Of a stretch of 41,515 nt of DNA, positions 9,009 through 17,335 are shown piece after piece. The notes below the pieces were generated by a model. The model ran no database searches and had not been told where the DNA came from. It was given only the letters and a program-made list of their open reading frames with translations. The position numbers were made by a program, and so were the translations under genes. Positions within the stretch are counted from its first letter, which is position 1; each line of letters starts with the position of its first letter. Source of the DNA: Chloroflexota bacterium (GTDB lineage: Bacteria; Chloroflexota; Dehalococcoidia; JACVQG01); NCBI GenBank assembly GCA_016210545.1, contig JACQTY010000197.1, positions 1-41,515 on the forward strand, read 5' to 3'.

Positions 9009-9413
9009 ATGGAAATCACCTCAGCAGCTTTTCAACAGTTGCTCAATCAAAAGAAGCTGATGGGTTCAAAATGCAAGAAGTGTGGGGCAATTCACCTTCC
9101 CCCGCGGCCGCTGTGCCCTGAGTGCGGCGGGTCCGATGTGGAGTGGACGGCTCTCAAGGGTAAGGGCAAGCTGGTGGCTTTTACGACAATACATGTCGGC
9201 CCGACCCTCATGACACAGGCAGGCTACGACCGGAAGAACCCCTACTGCTCGGGTATCGTGCAGTTGGATGAAGGGCCAAAGGTAAGCGCCCGGATTCTAA
9301 ACGTCGAAGCTCAGAATCCGGTGGGGATCAAGGTGGGTACACCAGTTACGATCGACTTTGTGGAGCAAGGCCAGGGAGAGAGCAAGAGGACGTTTCTAGC
9401 TTTCAGGGCATAG
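9009..9413 (+). CDS. DUF35 zinc-ribbon/OB-fold partner of the thiolase
   Basis: The 134-residue protein has a rubredoxin-like zinc ribbon (C22-x2-C25 and C36-x2-C39) followed by an OB-fold domain, the standard DUF35 layout. Members bind CoA or support substrate transfer for the thiolase encoded beside them. The gene starts 3 bases after the thiolase stop, so the two are almost certainly co-transcribed and form a complex. Its 3' end overlaps that of the convergent MFS gene by 11 bases. Confidence 0.92.
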   Translation: MEITSAAFQQLLNQKKLMGSKCKKCGAIHLPPRPLCPECGGSDVEWTALKGKGKLVAFTTIHVGPTLMTQAGYDRKNPYCSGIVQLDEGPKVSARILNVEAQNPVGIKVGTPVTIDFVEQGQGESKRTFLAFRA

Positions 9414-10701
9414 GCGGCAAGGTCCGGGCCTCCGCCTTGACCGCCGGCTTGCCAAATGGCGAAGCCAGCCTGAACGTGCTTGCCAGTCCCAGATAGCCGA
9501 TGATGGCCGCGCCCCAGATCGCCCAGGTGTAGTTGCCCGCCAGGTCAAAGAGAAGGCCACCCAAATACGCCCCGCCGGCCATCCCCAGGCCAGCGCCGAC
9601 CATCTGGGCGCCGTAGACCTTGGCGATCGGAGCATTCCCGTAGTACTGCCGGTTGAGGATAGGGAAGGCCACCATCTCGCCCCCGTACCCCAGACCAAAC
9701 ACGACGGTGAAAAGGTAGAACATCCACAGGTCGTGGCTTCCCAGCAGGATCAGTATGCCGCCGGCCTGGAGGAAAAGCGCCAGGGCCAGCGACTTCTTGC
9801 CTCCGGCGACGTCGGCCAGGACGGAGAAGCCAAAGCTGCTGGCCATGCTGAACAGGGACATCAGGCTGAGGATGGTAGCCGCGGCCATGGGGGCGATGCC
9901 CTTGTCAGTAGCCATCGCCACCACGTGGGTCAGCGGGATGGAGTGGCTCACACATCCCAGGAAGTGGACAAGTATCATCAACCCAAATGGCTGGGTCTTA
10001 GCCGCGTAGCGGAAGAAGTCGGGCCTGTCCGCTTGATAGAACATGGGGCGCTGTTCCGGACGTACCTCCGCCCGGGCAACGGCGGCCTCGGCTTCGCCGT
10101 AGGCCCTCAACCCCAGGTCGTCGGGCTGGTCGCGAATGAACCAGCTACAGATAACCATCAACACGCCGCTGGCCAGGCCGAGAAGCAGCAGGGTGTTGCG
10201 CCAGTCGGTCACGTCTATCAGATAGCGTATCACCGGGGACAGCAGCAACGGTCCCAATGCCATGGCCACGCTGACTATCCCCATGGCGATCCCCAGCCTT
10301 TTTCGGAACCACATGCCGATGGTGACATGGATGGGCACGAGGAAGGTGCTGCGGGAGACGCCGAACAGCCCGCCGTAGAACAGGTAGAGCTGCCACAGGG
10401 CGCCGGAACGCGCGGCCAGGGCCAGGCTCACCGCATTGAGCAAGGCGCCAAGGAACAGGGCGCGGCGTGTCCCGAACCGGTCGGTGAACCACCCGATCCC
10501 GAAAACGGACACAGCGCCCACCATCCAATGAAGAGCATAGGCGCCGGAGACCTCGGCCCGGCTCCAGCCGGTGGCCTGGGAGATGGGGTCCAGGAATACA
10601 GCGAAGGTGAGGAAAAGGCTGCTGTTGATCAGCACCAGCAGCGACCCGGCGATGACTACCACCCATCCGTAGTGAAAGGGCAGCCTGGAAGTCGAATTCA
10701 T
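9403..10701 (-). CDS. MFS transporter, OFA/monocarboxylate-like
   Basis: The 432-residue protein has about 12 predicted membrane segments in two halves, split by a polar loop near residues 190-225. The opening FHYGWVVVIAGSLL is typical of MFS members in the oxalate/formate antiporter and monocarboxylate porter groups. The start at 10701 is supported by a GGAG site 8 bases upstream; an open frame continues to 10770 without a better start. It points tail to tail at the thiolase/DUF35 operon. A role in uptake of a small organic acid handled by that operon is plausible from location only. Confidence 0.82.
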   Translation of the reverse strand: MNSTSRLPFHYGWVVVIAGSLLVLINSSLFLTFAVFLDPISQATGWSRAEVSGAYALHWMVGAVSVFGIGWFTDRFGTRRALFLGALLNAVSLALAARSGALWQLYLFYGGLFGVSRSTFLVPIHVTIGMWFRKRLGIAMGIVSVAMALGPLLLSPVIRYLIDVTDWRNTLLLLGLASGVLMVICSWFIRDQPDDLGLRAYGEAEAAVARAEVRPEQRPMFYQADRPDFFRYAAKTQPFGLMILVHFLGCVSHSIPLTHVVAMATDKGIAPMAAATILSLMSLFSMASSFGFSVLADVAGGKKSLALALFLQAGGILILLGSHDLWMFYLFTVVFGLGYGGEMVAFPILNRQYYGNAPIAKVYGAQMVGAGLGMAGGAYLGGLLFDLAGNYTWAIWGAAIIGYLGLASTFRLASPFGKPAVKAEARTLPPMP

Positions 10702-10782
10702 GCTATCTCCGGAGATGCCTCTCGCCGAAAAATATGGTAACAGGGTATCAGCCGGCGGGGTTTTCGTCAACAGGGATTCCTG

Positions 10783-10812
10783 TGTAGCGGCAATTCATGA
10801 ATTGCCGCTACA
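10783..10812. repeat. perfect 30-bp palindrome
   Basis: The half TGTAGCGGCAATTCA is followed directly by its exact reverse complement. It lies between two minus-strand transporter genes, 22 bases beyond the stop of the upstream one. It has no T-run, so it would be a weak terminator at best. A mobile or REP-type palindrome is equally possible. Confidence 0.7.
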
Positions 10813-10833
10813 GAGACAGTCGCCCGTTGGCCC

Positions 10834-12216
10834 TCACCGCGTCTTGCCCCTGGCGAGGGAGGCGAATATGCCTCCGAGACAGAGGACGGCGAACGTAATG
10901 AAGGCGATGCGGGTGCTCTTCAGAAACAACGGGTAGTACTCGGGGGTTATCTGCACCTTGCCGACAAGAACGGCAAACAACAACATCACCACCCCCAGGC
11001 TCAGGGTCTGCCCGGTGGCCCGCATCGTCCCCAGCGTGCCGGCAGCTACCCCGTAGAACCTGTTCTCTACGGAGCTCATCACGGCATTGGTATTGGGCGA
11101 AGAGAAGAAGGCAAAGCCCAGACCGAGGATACCCAGACTAGCCAGGATGAACCCGAGGCCCGTGTCAGGCCCCAGGAAGACCAGCATAGCCAGTCCCAGG
11201 GTAGTCGTCGCCATGCCCAGAGAGGCGATCAGCCTCGGCTGTAGCTTGTCCGACAACCTGCCGGCAAGAGGAGAAAGGGCGGCCATTACCACGGGCTGGG
11301 CTACCAGGACCACCCCGGCATGGGCCGGGCTGAACCCTTTTATGTACTGGAGGTACAGGCTGAGAAGGAACCCAACCGCAAAAGTGGCGCTATAATTGAT
11401 CAACGCTGACAGATTGGAAAACGAGAAGGCGATGTTGTCTTTGAAGAGGCTGATGCTCAGCACCGGGCTTTTGGTCATTGTCTCCCACTTGACGAAGGCC
11501 AGCATGCCGATAACACCGGCAACGAACACCCAGACGCCCCGCGCCTCGGACAGAATGGTGAAGCCGTACATGAAGGCTACCAGAGCCAGGCCGTAGACAA
11601 CCGATCCCACAAGGTCGAAATCCTCGCCCCTGGCTTCGGCCCATTCGCCGCGCAGCTTCCACAACACGGCGACGATAATGGCGATGCCCAGCAGCACAGT
11701 CGCGAAGAAAATACTCCTCCATCCGAAGTGCTGCGTCAGCAGTCCGCCGAAGGTCGGGCCGAGGGAAAGGCCGAAGTAGGTGAAAGCGACATTTATCCCC
11801 AGCACCTTGCCCCTATCGCGGGCGGGGAAGATGGAGGTCAGTATGGCTAAACTCGTCCCGGCGCCCATTGCGCCGCCGATTCCTTGCAGGGTCCGGAACG
11901 AGATAAGCACCGCAGCCGAAGGCGAAAGCGCCAGGACGAGCGAAGATACGGCATTGACGATGGCCCCGTATACGAAGACCCTCTTCCGTCCATATATGTC
12001 CCCTATCCTGCCGAAGGGGACAAGAAAGACCGCCGCCGCCAGAAGGTATGAGCTGGCAACCCATCCCAGCGTCACCGCATCCAGCGCGAACTCTCTCCCT
12101 ATGGAAGGCAGGGCCACGTTGACTGCGGAGCTCAAGAACGGCGTTATGAAAGAGGATAATGAGGCAACAACCAGTGCCACTGTTCTGCCGGTGCTGGTGG
12201 TCGGAGCTTCTCCCAC
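10834..12216 (-). CDS. MFS transporter, DHA2 (EmrB/QacA) drug:proton antiporter type
   Basis: The 460-residue integral membrane protein has about 14 hydrophobic segments, as in the DHA2 family. Motif A is visible in GRIGDIYGRKRVFVYG near residues 68-83 and a motif-C-like GLSLGPTFGGLL lies in segment 5. It would export drugs or metabolites using the proton gradient. The first codon is GTG and no ribosome site precedes it. Instead a TATAAT hexamer ends 7 bases upstream, so the message is probably leaderless. The second MFS gene lies downstream on the same strand, past the 30-bp palindrome. Confidence 0.86.
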   Translation of the reverse strand: MGEAPTTSTGRTVALVVASLSSFITPFLSSAVNVALPSIGREFALDAVTLGWVASSYLLAAAVFLVPFGRIGDIYGRKRVFVYGAIVNAVSSLVLALSPSAAVLISFRTLQGIGGAMGAGTSLAILTSIFPARDRGKVLGINVAFTYFGLSLGPTFGGLLTQHFGWRSIFFATVLLGIAIIVAVLWKLRGEWAEARGEDFDLVGSVVYGLALVAFMYGFTILSEARGVWVFVAGVIGMLAFVKWETMTKSPVLSISLFKDNIAFSFSNLSALINYSATFAVGFLLSLYLQYIKGFSPAHAGVVLVAQPVVMAALSPLAGRLSDKLQPRLIASLGMATTTLGLAMLVFLGPDTGLGFILASLGILGLGFAFFSSPNTNAVMSSVENRFYGVAAGTLGTMRATGQTLSLGVVMLLFAVLVGKVQITPEYYPLFLKSTRIAFITFAVLCLGGIFASLARGKTR

Positions 12217-12223
12217 GACAGAT

Positions 12224-12229
12224 ATTATA
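12224..12229 (-). promoter_or_regulatory. perfect TATAAT -10 box, leaderless start of the DHA2 gene
   Basis: TATAAT is read on the minus strand and ends 7 bases before the GTG, so transcription should begin at or next to the start codon. No clear -35 hexamer is seen. The same arrangement recurs at two other genes in the window. Confidence 0.5.
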
Positions 12230-12453
12230 TCCCATTATTGCCGGGCAGAACGGACGTCTCCTGGAACGCCAGTCCGATGTGCGGATGACCGAAGTGTTTA
12301 CAGCCGGCGACAAAAACTGTAGAATTCGGCCTAGTCAGGCGCCATACCCACAACCGGTGGACTCTACTCAGTCCGACCCGTACCCCCCGTCGAAGCTGTC
12401 CTTCGCGCCAGACCCATCCCTTGCCGGGGGGCCGAACGAAATGAGGAGGAACT

Positions 12454-13317
12454 ATGATCAAGGGTCTAACCAATTTCGGCCACGCAGTCAAGAGCATAGA
12501 CCAGGCCGCGCCGGTCTATACCTCGCTACTGGGGATGCCCCTGGCCAAGAGGTTCAGCTCCGCGCCCGAGGGGGTAAATAACGCCGTCTTCCCGGCGCCG
12601 CCCAACTTCGCCGAGATGCTGGAGCCAGCCGGTCCCTCAGGCGTCCTGGGGCGCTTTCTGGAACGGCGGGGGGAGGGGATCTACCACATCGTCTTCATGG
12701 TGGATGATGTGGAGAAGGAAGTACGTTCGTTGCGTCAGAAGGGAGTAGAGGTCAGCGATGCGCCGCCTCTGGAGCACGGGCTTCAACGGCGGGCGTGGGT
12801 CCATCCCCGTTCCACTATGGGGGTGCTGATCGAGCTACTGGATGTGGACCCTTTGAAACAATGGGGACTGCAAGATGCGCCGAAACCGGGAGTGGTAGCC
12901 AGGATAAGCCACGTACATCACATAGTAAAGGACCTGGACAAGGCCGTGGCCCTCTACGAACGCGTATGGGGCCTGCGCCCGAACCAGAGGCATGACTACC
13001 CTGAGGAAGGCTTCAGCAATGCCATAATCCCCATCGGCAGCAACTACATCGGCATATTGTCCCCGACGAATGCCAGGAACCCTCTGACCGCCTTCCTGGC
13101 GAAGCATGGCGACGGGCTGCGCTCAGTATGCTTCATGGTGGACGATATGGACAAGGCAATCGCTGACCTCAGAGCCAAGGGCGTCGAGCCCCTGGTCCAG
13201 GAGCCCAGCCATCACACCCCGTTCAAAGCGGCGTGGCTGAGCCCCCGCCACACCCACGGGTTGGTCGTGGAGTTGTTCCCCACGAAGGCGGCTGGCCCCT
13301 ACATGGCGGGACGCTAG
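12454..13317 (+). CDS. tandem VOC (glyoxalase/methylmalonyl-CoA epimerase-like) protein
   Basis: The 287-residue protein is two VOC modules in a row (about 1-135 and 148-280). Module 1 has candidate metal ligands H10, E54 or E57, H78 and E127. In module 2 the matching positions are H156, G200 or S203, S224 and E273, so two of the four ligands are lost and only one metal site is likely. VOC enzymes include epimerases, glyoxalases and extradiol dioxygenases; the short PFAM-like pattern GHAV...HIVFMVDD is closest to epimerases. An AGGAGG site precedes the ATG. It stands alone between the transporter and dodecin genes. Confidence 0.85.
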   Translation: MIKGLTNFGHAVKSIDQAAPVYTSLLGMPLAKRFSSAPEGVNNAVFPAPPNFAEMLEPAGPSGVLGRFLERRGEGIYHIVFMVDDVEKEVRSLRQKGVEVSDAPPLEHGLQRRAWVHPRSTMGVLIELLDVDPLKQWGLQDAPKPGVVARISHVHHIVKDLDKAVALYERVWGLRPNQRHDYPEEGFSNAIIPIGSNYIGILSPTNARNPLTAFLAKHGDGLRSVCFMVDDMDKAIADLRAKGVEPLVQEPSHHTPFKAAWLSPRHTHGLVVELFPTKAAGPYMAGR

Positions 13318-13409
13318 CGCCCAGCACGGTGCGGCTCAACGGCGTTGGGCAGCGTGGAGACGCATAGCAACGCGCCTTCACGTCATCTATTACAGGCTCG
13401 AACGGGCTA

Positions 13410-13439
13410 TTGACAACGAAGCGCCCCGCGGGTTAGATT
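13410..13439 (+). promoter_or_regulatory. promoter candidate upstream of dodecin
   Basis: A perfect TTGACA (13410-13415) is followed after 18 bases by TAGATT (13434-13439). It lies 150 bases before the dodecin start in an otherwise empty gap. Confidence 0.4.
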
Positions 13440-13592
13440 AGGCATAGGATCCCTACTACTTAGGTCCCTCAGAACATCGCCTGACAGCCGTTAAGCCTGC
13501 TTCTACTACCCGCCTCTTCATCCCTCCTCGCGGCTTGCGGCAGTCCAAGTTGCCAGCGTATGCTGAGCACACTCGATGAAAGGGAGGCTGAT

Positions 13593-13811
13593 ATGGCAGA
13601 GAGCGTTTACAAGTTCATTGATCTGGTGGGGACCTCCACGGAGTCGTGGGAGAAAGCAGCCGCGGCCGCCGTGAACCAGGCCGCCAAGACCCTGCGGGAC
13701 CTGCGCATCGCTGAGGTAAGGGACCTCGACATACAGATTGAAGACGGGAAGATCGTGGCCTACCGCGCCAAGGTAAAGCTCTCCTTTAAGGTCGAGAGCA
13801 AGGTCGACTGA
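13593..13811 (+). CDS. dodecin (flavin-storage protein)
   Basis: The 72-residue protein shows the dodecin pattern: VYKFIDLVGTSTESWEKA, then a helix, then two strands ending KVKLSFKVE. The conserved Trp of the SWE segment is at 19. Dodecins form hollow dodecamers that bind riboflavin, FMN or CoA. The start at 13593 follows an AAAGGGAGG ribosome site; an upstream in-frame start at 13560 has none. It appears monocistronic. Confidence 0.93.
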   Translation: MAESVYKFIDLVGTSTESWEKAAAAAVNQAAKTLRDLRIAEVRDLDIQIEDGKIVAYRAKVKLSFKVESKVD

Positions 13812-14100
13812 TCGCGCCTGTAGACCGGGCCTTCCGGAATCAGTATGATGCGAGTCTCCGTAACATCAGAGGGCAGCTTCAGGTGGAGGGAGGGCGTGTC
13901 CGCTTGTCTCTATCCCCTGAAAATAGAATTCCTCTAAATCCCCCTTACTAAGGGGGACTCCAGGGGATTTGAACCCCTCCCTTTGAGAAGCGCTATTTTC
14001 ATCGTGGCGCCCTGTGCAACCGGGCATGAACGATTCCCTCGACAGATCGCTACGCCTCTAGCGGGGCGCGGCCCCGGCAGCCTGCCTTTGTGCGGCAGGG
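13812..14100. other. gene-free gap with one hairpin
   Basis: I see no gene. A CCCCCTT-act-AAGGGGG hairpin at 13940-13956 lies between the dodecin end and the convergent GAF gene. A following GATTTGAACCCC segment looks like part of a tRNA T-arm, but no other tRNA arm is present. Confidence 0.5.
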
Positions 14101-15132
14101 TTAGTGGCGCACGATCACCGGGGCGTGGGCGGAGGCCTGGGAGACGTGTACTATGTCCCCGACGTTGACCCGGAGTTCGGCCCGCAACAGCGGCCCGGCA
14201 AGAAGGCCGGAAATGGCCTCCAGGAACTCTGTTTCTTCCTGGAAGGCGTGGCTCCTCGTCCAGTACAAGCTAAGGATGCCCAGCAGTCTCTTTTCGTTCC
14301 GGACAGGCAACGCCAGACACGAAAGGATGCCGCTTTTGGCCAGGGAATCGGCCCAGACGACTGTCCTTGTATCGCCGATGTATTGAGTCGCCCGGCCATC
14401 CAGCACCAGTTTGTCCAGCTCGGCGGGCCGGTTGGTAACCGTAAAGGACTCGATGCCCTGATAGCTGTCTACTCGTTCCCCCACTGCAACGTCACCCTTT
14501 ATGAGGGCCAAAGACACGTATTCCGCCCCGATCACGTCCTGCACGTGACTGACCAGCATTCTGGCCACCTCTAAGGGGCTGCCCGTCTGACTTGAGCCGG
14601 ACATGGCCTGGACGAACCGGGCCAGTTGCTGTCGCGCCCTGGCGGCAGCTTCCATAAGCGAGGCCCGTTCGTTAAGCACCTGCGCGTTGAGGCCAGCCAT
14701 GGCGCTTATCTCTCGCTCTCGCTGCTGCATGGTCTTGACCGTGCGTCTCAGTTCACCTATCAGCCAGATTCCGAACAGCGTAATCAGGGCCACCAGTTGC
14801 AAATGGAAGAGCCTCGGGAAATCGGCCAGGAACTGCGCCGAAAAGGTAGGCGCCAGCAGCGCCAGGAACAACAAGATGGCGCCCATCCCCAGGCTGGTAT
14901 CCCACTTGTACGCCGCGTACAGCGCCAGCGCCAGGGCGAGCAATTCGTTGGTCTGAAGCAGGAAGTGCAAATACGGTGTGTCGGCCAACTCCCCGAACAG
15001 AGCGGTAGAAGCCAACAGATTAACGCTGGCCAGGCCGGCCATCGCCAGGGCCAAACAAGCCGCGTGCCGCGGATAACGCGCCACCGCAGTTCGGCCCCGC
15101 CGCAAGGCATCGGCTAAATCGACTTTCACCAT
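14101..15132 (-). CDS. membrane-anchored GAF-domain protein without output domain
   Basis: The 343-residue protein has four hydrophobic segments in the first 125 residues, a coiled-coil linker (about 125-170) and a GAF domain (about 180-325). The GAF core shows SCLALPVRNEKRLLGILSLY, typical of ligand-sensing GAF modules. No kinase, cyclase or HD domain follows, so it may signal through a partner. The long linker looks like those that join sensors to histidine kinases. It is divergent from the radical SAM gene and upstream of a GAF-containing histidine kinase, but no direct link is shown. No clear ribosome site precedes the ATG. Confidence 0.78.
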   Translation of the reverse strand: MVKVDLADALRRGRTAVARYPRHAACLALAMAGLASVNLLASTALFGELADTPYLHFLLQTNELLALALALYAAYKWDTSLGMGAILLFLALLAPTFSAQFLADFPRLFHLQLVALITLFGIWLIGELRRTVKTMQQREREISAMAGLNAQVLNERASLMEAAARARQQLARFVQAMSGSSQTGSPLEVARMLVSHVQDVIGAEYVSLALIKGDVAVGERVDSYQGIESFTVTNRPAELDKLVLDGRATQYIGDTRTVVWADSLAKSGILSCLALPVRNEKRLLGILSLYWTRSHAFQEETEFLEAISGLLAGPLLRAELRVNVGDIVHVSQASAHAPVIVRH

Positions 15133-15540
15133 CTTGTTGCTCTGCTGCCTCGCTGTTTCAGTCCCCTTCCGGTCCCTGGCCGGTACCTCTGCCGGTTATC
15201 GACTACGTTGAGTCCCCTCATGGAATGGCCAGGGAAACGGACTCCGCCCTGATACTCCAAAACTATCCTTTCCTGGAAGATAGATAAACTGGGTAGCCCC
15301 CACTTTAGACCGAACAAACACGCAAATTGCCTGGGGGTTTTCCACTACAAGTAATCCCTCGCATAGAGCACTATTTCCCCGGTGAGAGATCAGGGTAAAG
15401 ATGGCCCATACATTGGAGTCTCCCCCCATGCCGCAGGGCGGCGACGCCCGGCGACCCCGGCCAGTATGTGGTATACTCCTGGGCCGCCGTTTTTACTCGT
15501 TTTGGACCAGGACAGCTATAGAATAGACAACAGGTCAAGA

Positions 15541-15577
15541 TTAGTATATATTAGTATCGGTACGTCAATATCAGTAT
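15541..15577 (+). repeat. iterated TTAGTAT boxes upstream of the radical SAM promoter
   Basis: TTAGTAT occurs at 15541-15547 and 15551-15557, one helical turn apart, and a TCAGTAT variant follows at 15571-15577. Another TTAGTAT lies downstream at 15632-15638. Ten-base phasing next to a strong promoter suggests a transcription-factor array. Confidence 0.45.
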
Positions 15578-15581
15578 TGAC
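15564..15581. promoter_or_regulatory. 18-bp operator-like dyad overlapping the -35 box
   Basis: GTCAATA (15564-15570) and its exact reverse complement TATTGAC (15575-15581) are separated by TCAG. The right half overlaps the TTGACA -35 element, so a bound repressor would block RNA polymerase. Confidence 0.5.
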
Positions 15582-15605
15582 AACCGCGAGCGATCGGTAT
15601 ATGCT
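15577..15605 (+). promoter_or_regulatory. sigma-70 promoter for the radical SAM gene
   Basis: A perfect TTGACA (15577-15582), a 17-base spacer and TATGCT (15600-15605) make a strong promoter about 175 bases before the preferred start codon. Confidence 0.6.
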
Positions 15606-15785
15606 CAGAACAGTCAGTCTCGCACACGTAGTTAGTATCTCCCCGCAGACTAGGCGCCGCCTTGCGTTCCGGATTCCCTCCACGAGCGCGTGACCGTCGC
15701 GGAACACGTGTCTCGGGCAGTCCACCTCGATGGTAGAGGCACCCAGAGCGTAATTGAGCGGACAACCGAAGGAAGCGAGCCGCAG

Positions 15786-17126
15786 ATGAGTCAGTGGAAG
15801 CTATCGTGTTACACGTCTATCATAGACTGCGATTCAGGAGAGTCTATTCTTTACAACAGCTTCATGGGAGGCATTGCCAGGGTCGCCGCCGGCCAGTCTA
15901 TCGCACTCAAAAGGTTCTTCCGGCGCGGTATAGCAGAAACTGAACTGGGCGATCCCACTCTGAAGCGGCTCTGTGACGACGGGTTCTTTGTCCGTCGAGA
16001 CGTGGCTGAACGCAAGCTGGTCTCCCAGATACTGGACAAGGAACGCAACTCGACGTTCAGCGTGATCATACGGCCCCACGAAGACTGCAACTTCAGGTGC
16101 ACGTATTGCTATGACAAGTTCAAAAACGTCAAGATAATATCGGAGGCAGTTGCCGGACTGAAGGCCCTCATTGAGCGGAAGTCGAAAGATTACAGGCGCA
16201 TAACAGTATCGTGGTTTGGTGGGGAGCCGCTTTTAGCCAGGGACGAGGTGTATGAGCTTTCCGATTCCTTCATGCATTGCTGCGCCCGGACCGGAGCGGA
16301 ATACTCGAGCAGCATGACTACCAACGGATACCTTCTCGTCCCCGAAACAGTCGGCGCGCTGCTCAGCCGGCAGATCACACACTTTCAGGTGAGCCTGGAC
16401 GGGCCAAAGGCCACCCACGACAGGATGCGAAAACTGGCCGACGGGAAAGGCACGTACCAAACAATACTGAACAACCTGACCCTGATGCGAAACAGGAATG
16501 AGGACTTTACAGTCAGGGTCCGGGTGAACTTTGATAAGGCTTCGGCCTTGCTATTAGACCGGTGGCTCTCCGATGAGTTAGGGCCTCTTCTGGCCAGTGA
16601 CCCCAGGTTCATCATACGCTTTCACGCTCTGGGAAACGGGAGAGGGCTGAACGACGCTACTCCCGACGCCTGTGACCAGGGCCTGGACTCTGGCATCAGG
16701 CCGGACCTCTTTGAGAAATCCCTGGCATGCGGTTTCTCGGAGGAAACAGCCAGGCAGTTCTTGAAACCCCACGGCAACGTCTGCTATGCGGCCAGGGAGT
16801 CCTCCGTTGTTGTAGGCTGCGACGGCGCCATATACAAGTGTGCCGTGGCTTTCGATGATTCCCGCAACCACCTGGGTAGGCTGACCAAAGAAGGGAGACT
16901 TATCATTGACCGCCGCCTCTGGGACCGGTGGGTGGCGGTGGACGACGAAGTCCTGGGGCATTGCGTCTCTTGTGCGTTGTACCCTGTCTGCCAGAGCAGG
17001 AGGTGTCCCCTCGGAGCGATGGACCGGGGGAAACCTGTCTGTCCCCTTACCATAACGGAGTACGAGTCTCTGGTGAAGTTAGTTGCGCTCGGCCCGACCA
17101 GGACGCTTGTAGTGAGGGCCGAGTAG
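15786..17126 (+). CDS. radical SAM/SPASM-domain enzyme, peptide-maturase type
   Basis: The 446-residue protein has the radical SAM cluster motif C101-x3-C105-x2-C108 (CNFRCTYC), a WFGGEPL segment, and a C-terminal SPASM region with many Cys (CDGAIYKC, HCVSC, LYPVC, RRCPLG, PVCPL) that would hold auxiliary 4Fe-4S clusters. The first 95 residues form a separate domain of unknown type, which in peptide maturases often binds the precursor. SPASM enzymes modify peptides or proteins, for example forming thioether or carbon crosslinks or formylglycine. No precursor peptide gene was found within the flanking gaps. The start at 15786 is preferred over a GTG at 15690 because GAAGGAAG lies upstream and the extra 32 residues look non-coding. 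Confidence 0.85.
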   Translation: MSQWKLSCYTSIIDCDSGESILYNSFMGGIARVAAGQSIALKRFFRRGIAETELGDPTLKRLCDDGFFVRRDVAERKLVSQILDKERNSTFSVIIRPHEDCNFRCTYCYDKFKNVKIISEAVAGLKALIERKSKDYRRITVSWFGGEPLLARDEVYELSDSFMHCCARTGAEYSSSMTTNGYLLVPETVGALLSRQITHFQVSLDGPKATHDRMRKLADGKGTYQTILNNLTLMRNRNEDFTVRVRVNFDKASALLLDRWLSDELGPLLASDPRFIIRFHALGNGRGLNDATPDACDQGLDSGIRPDLFEKSLACGFSEETARQFLKPHGNVCYAARESSVVVGCDGAIYKCAVAFDDSRNHLGRLTKEGRLIIDRRLWDRWVAVDDEVLGHCVSCALYPVCQSRRCPLGAMDRGKPVCPLTITEYESLVKLVALGPTRTLVVRAE

Positions 17127-17255
17127 GGACCTGCAAGGAGCAAGCAAGAGGGGGGTATTCTCATTTTCACGCCCCCGGGCTGAAGCCTGGGGTATGGGGA
17201 ACACCCTTCGCAAGCGGCTCAGGCTCATCGACCAAGAGAGGGCTTCCCGAATCTG

Positions 17256-17291
17256 AAAAAGTGTCGTGTAGTCAGTACACGACACTTTTTT
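17256..17291. terminator. bidirectional intrinsic terminator
   Basis: A perfect 15-bp stem (AAAAAGTGTCGTGTA, 17256-17270, and its complement, 17276-17290) has a 5-base loop and ends in six T on the plus strand and five T on the minus strand. It lies between the radical SAM gene and the convergent histidine kinase gene and could serve both. Confidence 0.7.
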
Positions 17292-17335
17292 CAAAGAGGT
17301 TGCGCGCACCTGTCATTCTGTCCGACGCATCGGAC

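Noticed and set aside
13955-13985. tRNA fragment (T-arm-like GATTTGAACCCC)
   Set aside because: No acceptor, D or anticodon arm can be formed; it is part of a hairpin-rich repeat.
15382-15693. 103-codon frame as a precursor peptide for the radical SAM enzyme
   Set aside because: It begins upstream of the promoter, runs through the operator, has no ribosome site and ends in the leader. No leader/core peptide pattern is visible.
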